A stretch of 56,008 bases of DNA from Bacteroidota bacterium. Its GTDB lineage: Bacteria > Bacteroidota > Bacteroidia > Bacteroidales > VadinHA17. This document shows, in pieces, positions 24,643 through 33,208 of the stretch (position 1 is the first letter of the stretch; each line of letters opens with the position of its first letter). The notes beneath the pieces are model-generated. The model did not search any database. It had not been told where the DNA came from and was given only the letters and a program-made list of their open reading frames with translations. The position numbers and the translations under genes were made by a program. The stretch is from the NCBI GenBank assembly GCA_022561875.1, contig JADFQJ010000016.1, forward strand, positions 1-56,008, written 5' to 3'.

Positions 24643-26160
24643 GTGAAACGATTACACCGGTTGGTATTAATATCTTATTTCGGACCAATGGTCCTGACGT
24701 TTTTCATTGTCCTGTTTATCCTGATCATGCAGTTTCTCTGGAAATACATTGATGATCTGGTTGGAAAAGGTCTTGATATAGTTACTTTAGGTGAACTGCT
24801 TTTTTACTTCGCCGTAAGTTTCGTGCCAATGGCTTTGCCCTTAGCCATATTACTTGCTGCCCTTATGACATTCGGGGATATGGGGGAAAACTTCGAACTA
24901 ATAGCATTAAAATCGTCTGGCGTTTCGTTACCGAGAATCATGTTGCCGCTAATAATACTAATAATTCTGATAAGTGTCGGCGCTTTCTTTTTTTCAAATA
25001 ACATTCTGCCCCACTCAAACCTTAAATCCAGATCATTGTTGCATGACATCCAAAAACAACGGCCTGAATTAAATATTCAACCTGGCGTTTTCTATAATGG
25101 TATCGAGGGTTTCAGTATTAAGATAGCCGAAAAGGATCCGGTAACGAATCTCATGCGGAAAATATTTATTTACGATCATAGAGCCAAAAAAGGCAATATC
25201 TCAGTCACCTATGCCGATTCAGGATATATGAAGATCACACCCGATGAAGCTAACCTGATATTCAACCTTTATAACGGTCATTCATATTTTGAAATGCACC
25301 AGGATAAAAGAAACAAGAAACAATGGAGAGGTAAAACCTACCCTCACCGGCATGACAAGTTCAGTGAAAAAACTATTATTTTCGATCTTACCGGTTTCGG
25401 CCTTAACCGTTCAAACGAAAACCTGTTTAAAAGTCATTATTCGATGCTTAACCTGGTCGGCCTGGAACACTATCGTGATTCCTTCACAGTTATTCTTGAC
25501 GAAAGGAAAGAATTATTTACAAGGACCATGCTGACCTCAAACCTCTTTAAATATAAAAACTTTGGAAAACTGAAACGGGAAAGAGAGAATATCAAAATTG
25601 ATAGTACTAAAGAATTCAGGCCGATGGAAATTCTCGATGAACTTTTCAAAGTGAAACAGGAAAATATTATTACACAGGCTATAGCACATGCCAAAGGTGC
25701 TAAAAAGAATGTTACTGATGCACAGAGATCTATCGTATGGCGGACAAAAACAATTAAAAGGTATGAGATCGAATGGCAAAGAAAATTCACTCTCTCTTTT
25801 GCCTGTTTCATTTTCTTCTTCATTGGCGCCCCACTTGGAGCTATAATAAGAAAAGGAGGTTTAGGTACTCCTGTAGTGGTATCAGTACTCTTTTTTGTTG
25901 TTTATTATGTGATATCTCTTATGGGTGAAAAATTTGCCAGGGAAATGATAATTACACCATTTGAAGGCATGTGGGCTTCTTCTTTTATTTTGCTGCCTGT
26001 CGGTATTTTTCTTACTTATAAAGCTACAACAGATTCGGTAATTATGAATACCGAAACCTATACAGAAATACCAAAACGGATAATTCGATTAATCAGAAAA
26101 ATCATAATCTTTAATTCTCCGGGATACAGGGTAAATGAAAATCCTTCAACTGACAAATAA
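24643..26160 (+). CDS. LptF/LptG-family permease (YjgP/YjgQ)
   Basis: A 505-residue inner-membrane protein of the LptF/LptG family, which forms the membrane part of the ABC machine extracting lipopolysaccharide for export. Three N-terminal membrane segments (about 10-32, 48-72 and 100-122) and three near the C-terminus (about 385-475) flank a periplasmic beta-jellyroll. Signatures are FGPMVLTFFIVLF, FVPMALPLAILLAALMTFGDM and the late IGAPLGAIIRKGGLG. The start is GTG at 24643 (MKRLHRL), since no in-frame ATG fits. The length exceeds LptF/G of proteobacteria (about 360), as usual in Bacteroidota. It overlaps the next gene by 26 bases, so translation is probably coupled in a surface-glycan operon. 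Confidence 0.92.
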   Translation: MKRLHRLVLISYFGPMVLTFFIVLFILIMQFLWKYIDDLVGKGLDIVTLGELLFYFAVSFVPMALPLAILLAALMTFGDMGENFELIALKSSGVSLPRIMLPLIILIILISVGAFFFSNNILPHSNLKSRSLLHDIQKQRPELNIQPGVFYNGIEGFSIKIAEKDPVTNLMRKIFIYDHRAKKGNISVTYADSGYMKITPDEANLIFNLYNGHSYFEMHQDKRNKKQWRGKTYPHRHDKFSEKTIIFDLTGFGLNRSNENLFKSHYSMLNLVGLEHYRDSFTVILDERKELFTRTMLTSNLFKYKNFGKLKRERENIKIDSTKEFRPMEILDELFKVKQENIITQAIAHAKGAKKNVTDAQRSIVWRTKTIKRYEIEWQRKFTLSFACFIFFFIGAPLGAIIRKGGLGTPVVVSVLFFVVYYVISLMGEKFAREMIITPFEGMWASSFILLPVGIFLTYKATTDSVIMNTETYTEIPKRIIRLIRKIIIFNSPGYRVNENPSTDK

Positions 26161-27343
26161 GCTTCCTTTCCCACCAAAAGATGGTGGAGCTTTGGCTACA
26201 CTGAATATGACCGAAGGGTTTCTTTATCATGGGCACGAGGTAACCATGCTTGCAATGAATACATCCAAGCATTTCTTTGATCCTGGTAAGATTGAATCAA
26301 AAATCAAGGAAAGTATTACCCTGATAACTATACCGGTAAATACTGCCGTTTCCCTATTTGCTGCCCTGAAAAACCTGTTGATCGCTTCTATCCCTTACAA
26401 TATTGAAAGATTTAAATCGAGAGATTATGAACGGTCATTAGTGAAACTGCTCACTGAAAACAAGTATGATATTATCCAGCTTGAAGGGTTACCACTTGTT
26501 TCTTATATACCAGCTATTAGAAGATTCTCAGAATCTCAACTTATACTCAGGGCTCATAACGTGGAACACCAGTTATGGGAAAGCATTTTTTCCGGCAGGA
26601 AACCCGGGATCAAAAAGCTTTATTTCAAAATTCTGTCCGGCCGTTTGCAGCGATTTGAGTCGGAATGTCTTAATATGATTGATGCTCTGATTCCAATTAC
26701 TGTAAAAGATAAAACTGTTTTTTTGAAAATGGGATGCAAAAAACCTCTGTTTGTTGCTCCTGCGGGCATAACTCCGGAGGAATCGCCGGATAAAACAATC
26801 GACAATATCATCTTTCCGTCCTTATTCTTTATAGGAGCTCTCGACTGGATCCCAAACCGGGATGGATTATTATGGTTTATCGAGAATGTATGGTCAGATA
26901 TATTAACAGAACACCCGGGAATGAAGTTTTTTATTGCAGGTCGCAATGCTCCGGTATCTTTCATCAAAAAGCTCCGTAAACAGGGAATTGTTTTCGAAGG
27001 CGAAGTAGAAAATGCCGGTGATTTTACTAAAGATAAAGCCATAATGATAGTACCACTTTTTTCCGGCGGTGGTATAAGGGTAAAGATACTTCAGGGTATG
27101 TCACAGGGGAAAGTAATTATTTCCACTCCCATGGGCACAGAAGGTATTAAAGCTGAACATGGCAGGCATATTTTTCATGCAAGATCACCTGTGGAATTTA
27201 AGAAAAACATAGAATATATTATCGGAAACAAACCTCTGTTTGAAAAGATTGGGAAATCTGCAAGAAAGTTTGTTTATGAAAATTTTAATAATTTAGCTAT
27301 TACCAAAGACCTATTATCATTTTATAACTCATTGCAGGCATGA
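26135..27343 (+). CDS. Glycosyltransferase family 4 protein
   Basis: A 402-residue GT-B fold glycosyltransferase. The N-terminus MKILQLTNKLPFPPKDGG with a nearby GGALATLNMTEGF loop is typical for GT4 enzymes of surface polysaccharides. The C-terminal donor-binding half has FFIGALDWIPNRDG, FFIAGRNAP and VPLFSGGGIRVKILQGMSQG followed by STPMGTEGI, the region that contacts the nucleotide sugar. Donor and acceptor are unknown. It overlaps the permease gene by 26 bases and the next glycosyltransferase by 4 bases (ATGA), so all three are cotranscribed and likely act on the same envelope glycan. Confidence 0.9.
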   Translation: MKILQLTNKLPFPPKDGGALATLNMTEGFLYHGHEVTMLAMNTSKHFFDPGKIESKIKESITLITIPVNTAVSLFAALKNLLIASIPYNIERFKSRDYERSLVKLLTENKYDIIQLEGLPLVSYIPAIRRFSESQLILRAHNVEHQLWESIFSGRKPGIKKLYFKILSGRLQRFESECLNMIDALIPITVKDKTVFLKMGCKKPLFVAPAGITPEESPDKTIDNIIFPSLFFIGALDWIPNRDGLLWFIENVWSDILTEHPGMKFFIAGRNAPVSFIKKLRKQGIVFEGEVENAGDFTKDKAIMIVPLFSGGGIRVKILQGMSQGKVIISTPMGTEGIKAEHGRHIFHARSPVEFKKNIEYIIGNKPLFEKIGKSARKFVYENFNNLAITKDLLSFYNSLQA

Positions 27344-28509
27344 TCTGGATCATAATTTTCTGGACCTCAATTTTTCTGCTTTTGTATTCATACTTTTTCT
27401 ACCCTGTTCTTATCAGGTTCCTTGCAGGTAACAAACAAACCAACCATATTGTCTACTCTGACAATAAAGATATGCCCGGTATTTCAGTGATCATGCCGGT
27501 TTATAATGAAGAAAAAGTACTGGAAAATAAGATCAATTCAATATATGCCACATCCTTTCCGGCAGAAAAAATGGAAGTGATTGTCGGCTCGGATGGTTCA
27601 TCTGACAGAACAAAAGAGATTTTACAGGAGCTGAAAGAAAAATTAACCAATTTCTCATATTACCACTCAGACATCAGGAGAGGTAAGCCTAATGTATTAA
27701 ACCAGCTTGTATTAAAAGCAAAAGGTGATATTCTTATAATAACTGACGCCAATGTTCTGTTAAATGAATCAACAATAACAGGTCTTGTCAAACATTTTAA
27801 AAATCCCGAAATCGGGTTGGTTGATTCAAGAATGATGAGCAAGGGAATTAAAAAGAATGGAATTTCAAGGCAGGAATCGGCTTATATTTCCATGGAAGTG
27901 AACCTGAAACATCATGAGGGCTTGGTCTGGGGCACCATGATGGGGCCATTTGGAGGGTGTTTTGCTATGCGAAAGAACCTGTTTACACCTGTCCCGAAGA
28001 ATTTCCTGGTCGACGATTTTTTCCTCAATCTTAATGTACTAAAAAACCGGAAAAGATCCATAAATGAGATGGAAGCCACTGTATCAGAAGATGTTTCAAA
28101 TATATTAAGCGAAGAATTCAGACGAAAAAGCAGGATTGCTGCCGGTAGCTTTCAAAATCTTTCATACTATTCAGGTTTGCTGTGGCCTCCCTTTACGAGT
28201 TTATCATTCAGCTTTTTCTCGCATAAAATACTTCGGTGGTTTGGGCCTCTCTTACTTATTCTGATAATTATCTCAAACGTTTTCATTTTCAGGAAAAATA
28301 TGATTTATATGTATTCCATTTACCTGGAAGGAATTTTATTCGTCATTGCCATCATTGATCTGATTGTCAGCAGATTTAACAAGCATATTGTTTTCTTTCG
28401 CTTTGTAACACATTTTTTTTCAATGAATTTAGCATTATCTTTGGGGTTAATAAAATTCATAAAAGGCATAAAGTCAAATGTCTGGGAACCAACAAAAAGG
28501 AATCAATAA
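27340..28509 (+). CDS. Membrane glycosyltransferase family 2 protein
   Basis: A 389-residue processive-type GT2 enzyme. One membrane helix at the start (about 2-24), then the GT-A domain with ISVIMPVYNEEKVL near residue 48, EVIVGSDGSSDRT near 84, ITDANVLL (the metal-binding DxN/DxD-type site) near 130 and a VDDFFLNL motif near 227, then about three C-terminal helices. The layout resembles hyaluronan or N-acetylglucosamine polymerases and other integral GT2 enzymes, but the QxxRW-type motif of true synthases is not clear (RRKSRIAAG is found instead). Product unknown. It shares ATGA with the preceding gene and lies 10 bases before the start I chose for fmt. Confidence 0.87.
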   Translation: MIWIIIFWTSIFLLLYSYFFYPVLIRFLAGNKQTNHIVYSDNKDMPGISVIMPVYNEEKVLENKINSIYATSFPAEKMEVIVGSDGSSDRTKEILQELKEKLTNFSYYHSDIRRGKPNVLNQLVLKAKGDILIITDANVLLNESTITGLVKHFKNPEIGLVDSRMMSKGIKKNGISRQESAYISMEVNLKHHEGLVWGTMMGPFGGCFAMRKNLFTPVPKNFLVDDFFLNLNVLKNRKRSINEMEATVSEDVSNILSEEFRRKSRIAAGSFQNLSYYSGLLWPPFTSLSFSFFSHKILRWFGPLLLILIIISNVFIFRKNMIYMYSIYLEGILFVIAIIDLIVSRFNKHIVFFRFVTHFFSMNLALSLGLIKFIKGIKSNVWEPTKRNQ

Positions 28510-28519
28510 TTCCGGAAAA

Positions 28520-29491
28520 ATGAATAATATCGATGCCAGGATCGTTTTTATGGGTACACCTGAATTTGCTATACCAAGTTTAGATGCGTTATTAATCAAT
28601 AATCTGAACATTGCAGGAGTAGTAACTTCACCTGATAAACCATCCGGCAGAGGCTTGAAACTTCAACAATCCGCTATAAAAAAATTCGCCGTAGAACATC
28701 GCCTCCCTCTCCTCCAGCCGGCTAATTTGGAAGACCGGGAATTTATTAATGAACTGAGGAAACTGAAACCTGATCTCCTGATTGTTGTTGCTTTCCGGAA
28801 ACTGCCTGATGAAGTCTGGCAGCTTCCTCCAATGGGAACTTTTAATTTACATGCATCCCTTCTGCCCCAGTACCGGGGTGCAGCTCCAATTAACTGGGTG
28901 CTGATCAATGGAGAAAAAACTACTGGGGTCACAACCTTTTTTATTGATGAAAAAATCGATACAGGAAAAATCATTTACCAGGATGAGATTTCAATATTAC
29001 CAAAGGAGAATTTCGGAACCCTGCATGATAAGTTAATGAAAGAAGGAGCAAAACTGGTGGTTAAAACCACAAAAAGTATCCTTGAAAACAGATATCCTCA
29101 AACAGATCAGTCGGCATTAATCAACATACCCAAAGAACTAAAAAAGGCTCCGAAACTGAGAAGGGAAAACTGCGAGATCAATTGGGCAAGATCAGTAGTT
29201 GATGTGTACAATTTTATCAGAGGACTATCCCCTTATCCCGGTGCATGGACAATATTTACTGATCAGGAAGGCAAGTCAGATGTTTTGAAAATATTTGAAG
29301 CCGATGCCCTTGTGGAAAAACATGAATATAATCAGGGAACCATACTTACGGATGACCAATCTTATATGAAAGTAGCTGTTAGCAATGGGTTTATAAAACT
29401 CCTGAGCGTTCAGCTTCCGGGGAAAAAACAGATGTGTATTGTTCCATTCCTACAGGGTTTTGATACAAACGGTTTGAAGTTTAAGGTTTAG
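28520..29491 (+). CDS. fmt: Methionyl-tRNA formyltransferase
   Basis: A 323-residue enzyme that formylates the initiator Met-tRNA using 10-formyltetrahydrofolate. The N-terminal catalytic domain begins ARIVFMGTPEFAIPSL and carries the N-x-H-x-SLLP motif (Asn109, His111) followed by YRGAAPI. GVTTFFIDEKIDTG and the C-terminal OB-like domain (about 205-323) complete the family layout. I chose 28520 as start because it gives the conserved N-terminus; an in-frame start at 28478 would overlap the glycosyltransferase by 32 bases. It ends the glycan operon, a linkage without obvious functional logic. Confidence 0.94.
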   Translation: MNNIDARIVFMGTPEFAIPSLDALLINNLNIAGVVTSPDKPSGRGLKLQQSAIKKFAVEHRLPLLQPANLEDREFINELRKLKPDLLIVVAFRKLPDEVWQLPPMGTFNLHASLLPQYRGAAPINWVLINGEKTTGVTTFFIDEKIDTGKIIYQDEISILPKENFGTLHDKLMKEGAKLVVKTTKSILENRYPQTDQSALINIPKELKKAPKLRRENCEINWARSVVDVYNFIRGLSPYPGAWTIFTDQEGKSDVLKIFEADALVEKHEYNQGTILTDDQSYMKVAVSNGFIKLLSVQLPGKKQMCIVPFLQGFDTNGLKFKV

Positions 29492-29497
29492 AAGATG

Positions 29498-29570
29498 TTA
29501 CGGGTTACGGGCTTGCCACGTGAAATGCGACAGAGGAGCATATTTCACTGTGGTTACGTGTTACGGGCAG
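29498..29570. repeat. Bipartite dispersed repeat, copy B (short spacer, inverted)
   Basis: Just after the fmt stop codon, GTTACGGGTTACGG leads into a 24-base block (29508-29531) and a 31-base block (29535-29565). These are exact reverse complements of 3210-3233 and 3101-3131. Only 3 bases separate the blocks here against 78 in copy A, so copy A carries about 75 extra bases, or this one has lost them. Confidence 0.85.
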
Positions 29571-29584
29571 TCAATGCCTTCTTG

Positions 29585-30664
29585 CTAATCGAATTCTATT
29601 TTAAACGTTTTTTCTTTCCCGATCTTTTTTTCTTCAGATCGGGTTCTTCGCAACCATAACCTGTATCCTGGTTCCGGTTCTTTATCTGGTTCCATCCGGT
29701 TAAGCTTATATAATTTATCAAGATTAATCCCATATTTCTGAGAGATACTGTGCATGGTCTCTCCTTTCCCGATAATATGAAAATCATTATCCACCGCTGC
29801 TTTGTTTCGCTTAGGTTGCAGATACAGGATCATACCGGTCTGTAACTGAAAATCATTCGGAAGGTCATTATACTTAAACAGCTCCCAGTGCATCATGCTA
29901 AAATCCTTTTCCAGACTACTATAGGTATCACCTTCCGAAACAATTATGTAATTTATCCTGTTTCGCTGAGAAATCCTGCTTTCCAGACCATTAGATTTTT
30001 CAGTCTCATTGTTCAATTTTCCTTCTTTATTGTTAAGAGCAGTTTCAACATTAGATTCATTTTCTTTCACCCTCCTATCGTTCTGCATCTTTCTTTTTAC
30101 TCTTTTCAAATTGTCATATTGGTACAATCTGTTTTCTTCAATAATTTTTATCAGCATGTTATCATACTTAGGATCGGTTGCATAACCTGCTTTTTTCAAG
30201 CCCCTTGCCCAACCTTTATAGTTTGCCGGATCCAGGTCAAACAATGAGGCGTAGCGCCGTGTATTTCTTAAAAAATCAGAGTGATCTCTGAAAGATTGAG
30301 CTGCACTGGAATATTTTCTGAAACATTCTTTTCTTTTATCATCATCATGATAAATTTTTTTTCCTTTCCAGTTGTTATGGCATTTAATTCCAAAATGATT
30401 GTTCGCTTTACGTGCCAGTCTGCCGTTCCCATTATCTGATTCAAGTATTCCCTGGGCAAGAGTAATACTGGCCGGAACTCCCGACCTTTTCATTTCGCTA
30501 ACAGCCAGATTTCTATATTTCTCAATATATTGTCTTCTCACCGCAGGTATAGCTGTGTCTGAAGTTTCCGGTATCCTGATAGTTTTACATGAAAACAGGA
30601 TGAAAATGAGGATAAATGGAATGTATTTTTTCCTTATTATAAGTTGTACAAGAAGCAAATGCAT
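29585..30664 (-). CDS. LysM-containing glucosaminidase lipoprotein
   Basis: A 359-residue exported peptidoglycan hydrolase. The N-terminus has a hydrophobic segment ending in a lipobox-like FILFSCKT, suggesting a lipoprotein. The mannosyl-glycoprotein endo-beta-N-acetylglucosaminidase-like domain (about 35-190) contains GVPASITLAQGILESDNGNGRLA with the expected catalytic Glu, NNHFGIKC and GYATDPKYDNML. Two LysM repeats follow (about 240-290 and 300-345: YIIVSEGDTYSSL and FHIIGKGETMHSISQKYGIN), which bind glycan chains. It should cleave the glycan backbone during wall remodelling. The chosen start 30664 gives a normal signal; 30700 is the longer alternative. It is divergent from cdd. Confidence 0.92.
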   Translation of the reverse strand: MHLLLVQLIIRKKYIPFILIFILFSCKTIRIPETSDTAIPAVRRQYIEKYRNLAVSEMKRSGVPASITLAQGILESDNGNGRLARKANNHFGIKCHNNWKGKKIYHDDDKRKECFRKYSSAAQSFRDHSDFLRNTRRYASLFDLDPANYKGWARGLKKAGYATDPKYDNMLIKIIEENRLYQYDNLKRVKRKMQNDRRVKENESNVETALNNKEGKLNNETEKSNGLESRISQRNRINYIIVSEGDTYSSLEKDFSMMHWELFKYNDLPNDFQLQTGMILYLQPKRNKAAVDNDFHIIGKGETMHSISQKYGINLDKLYKLNRMEPDKEPEPGYRLWLRRTRSEEKKIGKEKTFKIEFD

Positions 30665-30742
30665 AATCTTAAAAGGATTGTTCTTTGAATATAAACACAA
30701 CTTTAAAAACTAAATTGTAAATTTGAATCAAAATATGGTATA

Positions 30743-31228
30743 ATGAAAATAAAAGAGATAAAAACCGTAATTAAAGAATATGATAACGAATCTGAACTTT
30801 CTGCTGAAGACAAGAAACTGATAACTACTGCAAGAGAAGTCTCAAAGAAAGCCTATGCACCCTATTCCGGTTTTAAGGTCGGTGCAGCTCTTCTTCTTGA
30901 AAACGGTGAAATAATCGAAGGAAACAATCAGGAAAACTCTTCTTCTCCGGTTGGACTGTGTGCTGAAAGGGTAGCAATATTCTATGCCGGAGCGATGTAT
31001 CCTGACATACCGGCAAAAGCCCTTGCCATTACAGCTTCAATGGAGCACGATTTTATTGATGAACCGGTCACACCCTGTGGCTCATGCCGGCAAACACTCT
31101 ACGAACACGAATCAAGGTTCAATTCTCCTATACGTCTGATACTGGCTGGAAAGAAAAAAATCAGAATAATAGAAAAGACCGGTGATCTTTTACCGCTGGC
31201 ATTTGATAAAACATATCTTGAAGGATAA
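30743..31228 (+). CDS. cdd: Cytidine deaminase
   Basis: A 161-residue zinc enzyme that deaminates cytidine and deoxycytidine in pyrimidine salvage. The active-site motifs are GLCAERVAIF (Cys73 as ligand, Glu75 as the proton shuttle) and TPCGSCRQ (Cys112, Cys115). A conserved YAPYSGFKVGAALL precedes them. The Cys-type first ligand marks the homotetrameric, short-chain class. A possible -7 box TAAATTTG lies at 30718-30725 but without a clear -33 element. Confidence 0.95.
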   Translation: MKIKEIKTVIKEYDNESELSAEDKKLITTAREVSKKAYAPYSGFKVGAALLLENGEIIEGNNQENSSSPVGLCAERVAIFYAGAMYPDIPAKALAITASMEHDFIDEPVTPCGSCRQTLYEHESRFNSPIRLILAGKKKIRIIEKTGDLLPLAFDKTYLEG

Positions 31229-31260
31229 CGCGTGCTTGCAGTGTTACGAGTTTCGTGTTA

Positions 31261-31938
31261 TTACTTCACTTCCTGAACAAATACATTCCATAAATTCTCT
31301 TCCGGTGGTTTGGCAGTAATTTTTACGGGCTCTTTCTTAACAGGGTGTAGAAAACTTAATGTTCTTGCATGCAGACTTATCCCGCCACTTTTATTTGACC
31401 TCGGGAAACCATATTTCAGGTCACCTAGTATCGGACTACCAATCTTTGTAAGCTGGCTTCGTATCTGATGATGTCGTCCGGTATGTAACTCTATTTCCAG
31501 CAAACTGTAGTTCTCTGACTGTGCTATAAGCTTATAATCCAGCCATCCCTCTTTTGCTCCCAGTACCGGTTCTTCATAAGAATATGACTTGTTTTTGCGG
31601 CGGTCTCTTACAATAAAATGCCTCAGTTCACCTGCTAAAATTTCAGGTGGTTCCTTCACAATTGCCCAATAGACCTTCGATACCGCATTCTCTTTAAACA
31701 TACGATTCATCCTGCTTAAGGCTTTACTTGTCTTTGCATAAATAACCACTCCGGTAACCGGTCTGTCAAGCCGGTGAATCACTCCAAGGAAAACATTCCC
31801 GGGTTTGTTATATTTTTTCTTAAGAAATTCTTTTAGCTGAACATCAAGCGAAACATCACCGGTTCGGTCACCCTGAACAAGTTCCGACACCTGTTTATTC
31901 ACAGCAATTAAGTGGTTGTCCTCAAAAATAACTTCCAT
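31261..31938 (-). CDS. RluA-family pseudouridine synthase without S4 domain
   Basis: A 225-residue pseudouridine synthase containing only the catalytic domain. It opens EVIFEDNHLIAVNK and has HRLDRPVTG at 55-63 (catalytic Asp58) and HTGRHHQIRSQL near 153. The missing S4 domain and short length fit RluA- or TruC-like enzymes acting on rRNA or tRNA; the target base is unknown. It forms a likely unit with panB, whose stop lies 47 bases upstream of its start, and converges on cdd. It is clearly distinct from the S4-bearing synthase at 5175. Confidence 0.9.
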   Translation of the reverse strand: MEVIFEDNHLIAVNKQVSELVQGDRTGDVSLDVQLKEFLKKKYNKPGNVFLGVIHRLDRPVTGVVIYAKTSKALSRMNRMFKENAVSKVYWAIVKEPPEILAGELRHFIVRDRRKNKSYSYEEPVLGAKEGWLDYKLIAQSENYSLLEIELHTGRHHQIRSQLTKIGSPILGDLKYGFPRSNKSGGISLHARTLSFLHPVKKEPVKITAKPPEENLWNVFVQEVK

Positions 31939-31985
31939 ATCAGTTAATTAAACAGGGTGAAAAAAATTTCTGATATCAGGAACAT

Positions 31986-32801
31986 TCAATATTGTTCTTT
32001 CTTATTTGGGAAGTCGATAGTCCGAACATCATTAATATATGATTGTACTGCGTCCTTTATTTCCTGAAATAAATTATGATACCGTCTGAGGAATCGTGGA
32101 GAAAAATCCTGGGTGATACCAAGCATATCATGTATTACAAGTACCTGTCCATCCACTTCACTACCAGCCCCAATACCTATTATCGGGATCTTTACCTCTT
32201 TAGCAACCTTTGCAGCAAGGCTGGCCGGTATTTTTTCAAGTACTATTGCAAAACAGCCTGCTTTCTCAAGAAGATGAGCATCCTCAACCAGTTTGCCTGC
32301 TTCATCCTTTTCAGTAGCCCGTACTACATAGGTACCGAATTTGTATATCGACTGGGGTGTCAATCCCAGATGGCCCATAACAGGAATCCCGGTTGACAAA
32401 ATTCTCTTAACAGAACCAATCACTACCCTACCTCCTTCCAGTTTCACTGCATGTGCCCCCGTTTCTTTCATTATGCGAATGGCTGAAACGATAGCTTCCT
32501 TCGAGTCACCCTGATAAGTGCCGAAAGGAAGGTCGACAACTACTAATGCTCTTTTAACGGCTCTTACAACAGAAGATGCATGATAGATCATTGCATCCAG
32601 GGTAATTGGCAGGGTTGATTCAAAGCCTGCCATAACATTCGATGCTGAATCCCCTACCAGGATAACATCAATTTTCGCTTCATCTAAAATCCTGGCCATA
32701 GAATAATCGTATGCAGTTAACATAGCAATCTTCTCTCCCCGCAATTTCATTTCGCTTAGAACATGCGTTGTTACTTTTCTTACTTGCTTGGAAAGTGACA
32801 T
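31986..32801 (-). CDS. panB: 3-methyl-2-oxobutanoate hydroxymethyltransferase
   Basis: A 271-residue enzyme of pantothenate synthesis. It adds a hydroxymethyl group from 5,10-methylenetetrahydrofolate to ketoisovalerate, giving ketopantoate. Hallmarks are [36 protein letters not shown] (metal site Asp), [17 protein letters not shown] and [24 protein letters not shown]. Length is standard. panC and panD are not in the window. A candidate -7 box (minus-strand TAAATTTG, plus 32828-32835) lies 27 bases before the start codon. Confidence 0.95.
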   Translation of the reverse strand: MSLSKQVRKVTTHVLSEMKLRGEKIAMLTAYDYSMARILDEAKIDVILVGDSASNVMAGFESTLPITLDAMIYHASSVVRAVKRALVVVDLPFGTYQGDSKEAIVSAIRIMKETGAHAVKLEGGRVVIGSVKRILSTGIPVMGHLGLTPQSIYKFGTYVVRATEKDEAGKLVEDAHLLEKAGCFAIVLEKIPASLAAKVAKEVKIPIIGIGAGSEVDGQVLVIHDMLGITQDFSPRFLRRYHNLFQEIKDAVQSYINDVRTIDFPNKKEQY

Positions 32802-33208
32802 AATTCAAAATTTTATAGTTACCGTGACAAATTTACAAATTTGTTTATTTCTGACTAAAAAAATTGGAAAAATTACAGATTGGGAATTTTTTTTTAACGT
32901 ATCGGAATTTAACTTTGTTGACCGCGTTCGCAAAAACTTTAACGCAGCGCCGTCGGCAAGCCTTTGACGACAGATGGGTTGCGAAGCTATGTTCTTTAAT
33001 ATCAAAAAATCTGACATCAGAAATCCGAAATTCCTCCATCCATTGCTTCTGCCTTTTTGTCATCAAAATGCTGAATATCTTTTCATGGTTAAACCCAGAT
33101 GACAAGATTTACGAAAATATGTCAGAAATTTATTATGGCACAATGATTGAACAACATGTATCAATAATTTGATTATAAAATATTCTCAAACATAAATAAA
33201 TAGAAATT
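32802..33208. other. Divergent intergenic region panB-dnaK with repeat
   Basis: The 407-base gap carries no supportable gene; frames such as 32864-33172 translate repeat sequence. Bases 32980-32997 are TGCGAAGCTATGTTCTTT, identical to 43519-43536 and with one mismatch over 16 bases at 48737-48752. Around 32917-32975 the sequence is locally G+C-richer than the surrounding A+T-rich DNA. No CIRCE inverted repeat (TTAGCACTC and its complement) is present upstream of dnaK. Confidence 0.65.

Noticed and set aside
32864-33172. 102-codon frame in the panB-dnaK gap
   Set aside because: Its middle translates dispersed repeat sequence and it has no family resemblance or conserved start.
33130-33208. 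CIRCE heat-shock operator upstream of dnaK
   Set aside because: I looked for the TTAGCACTC inverted repeat and did not find it.
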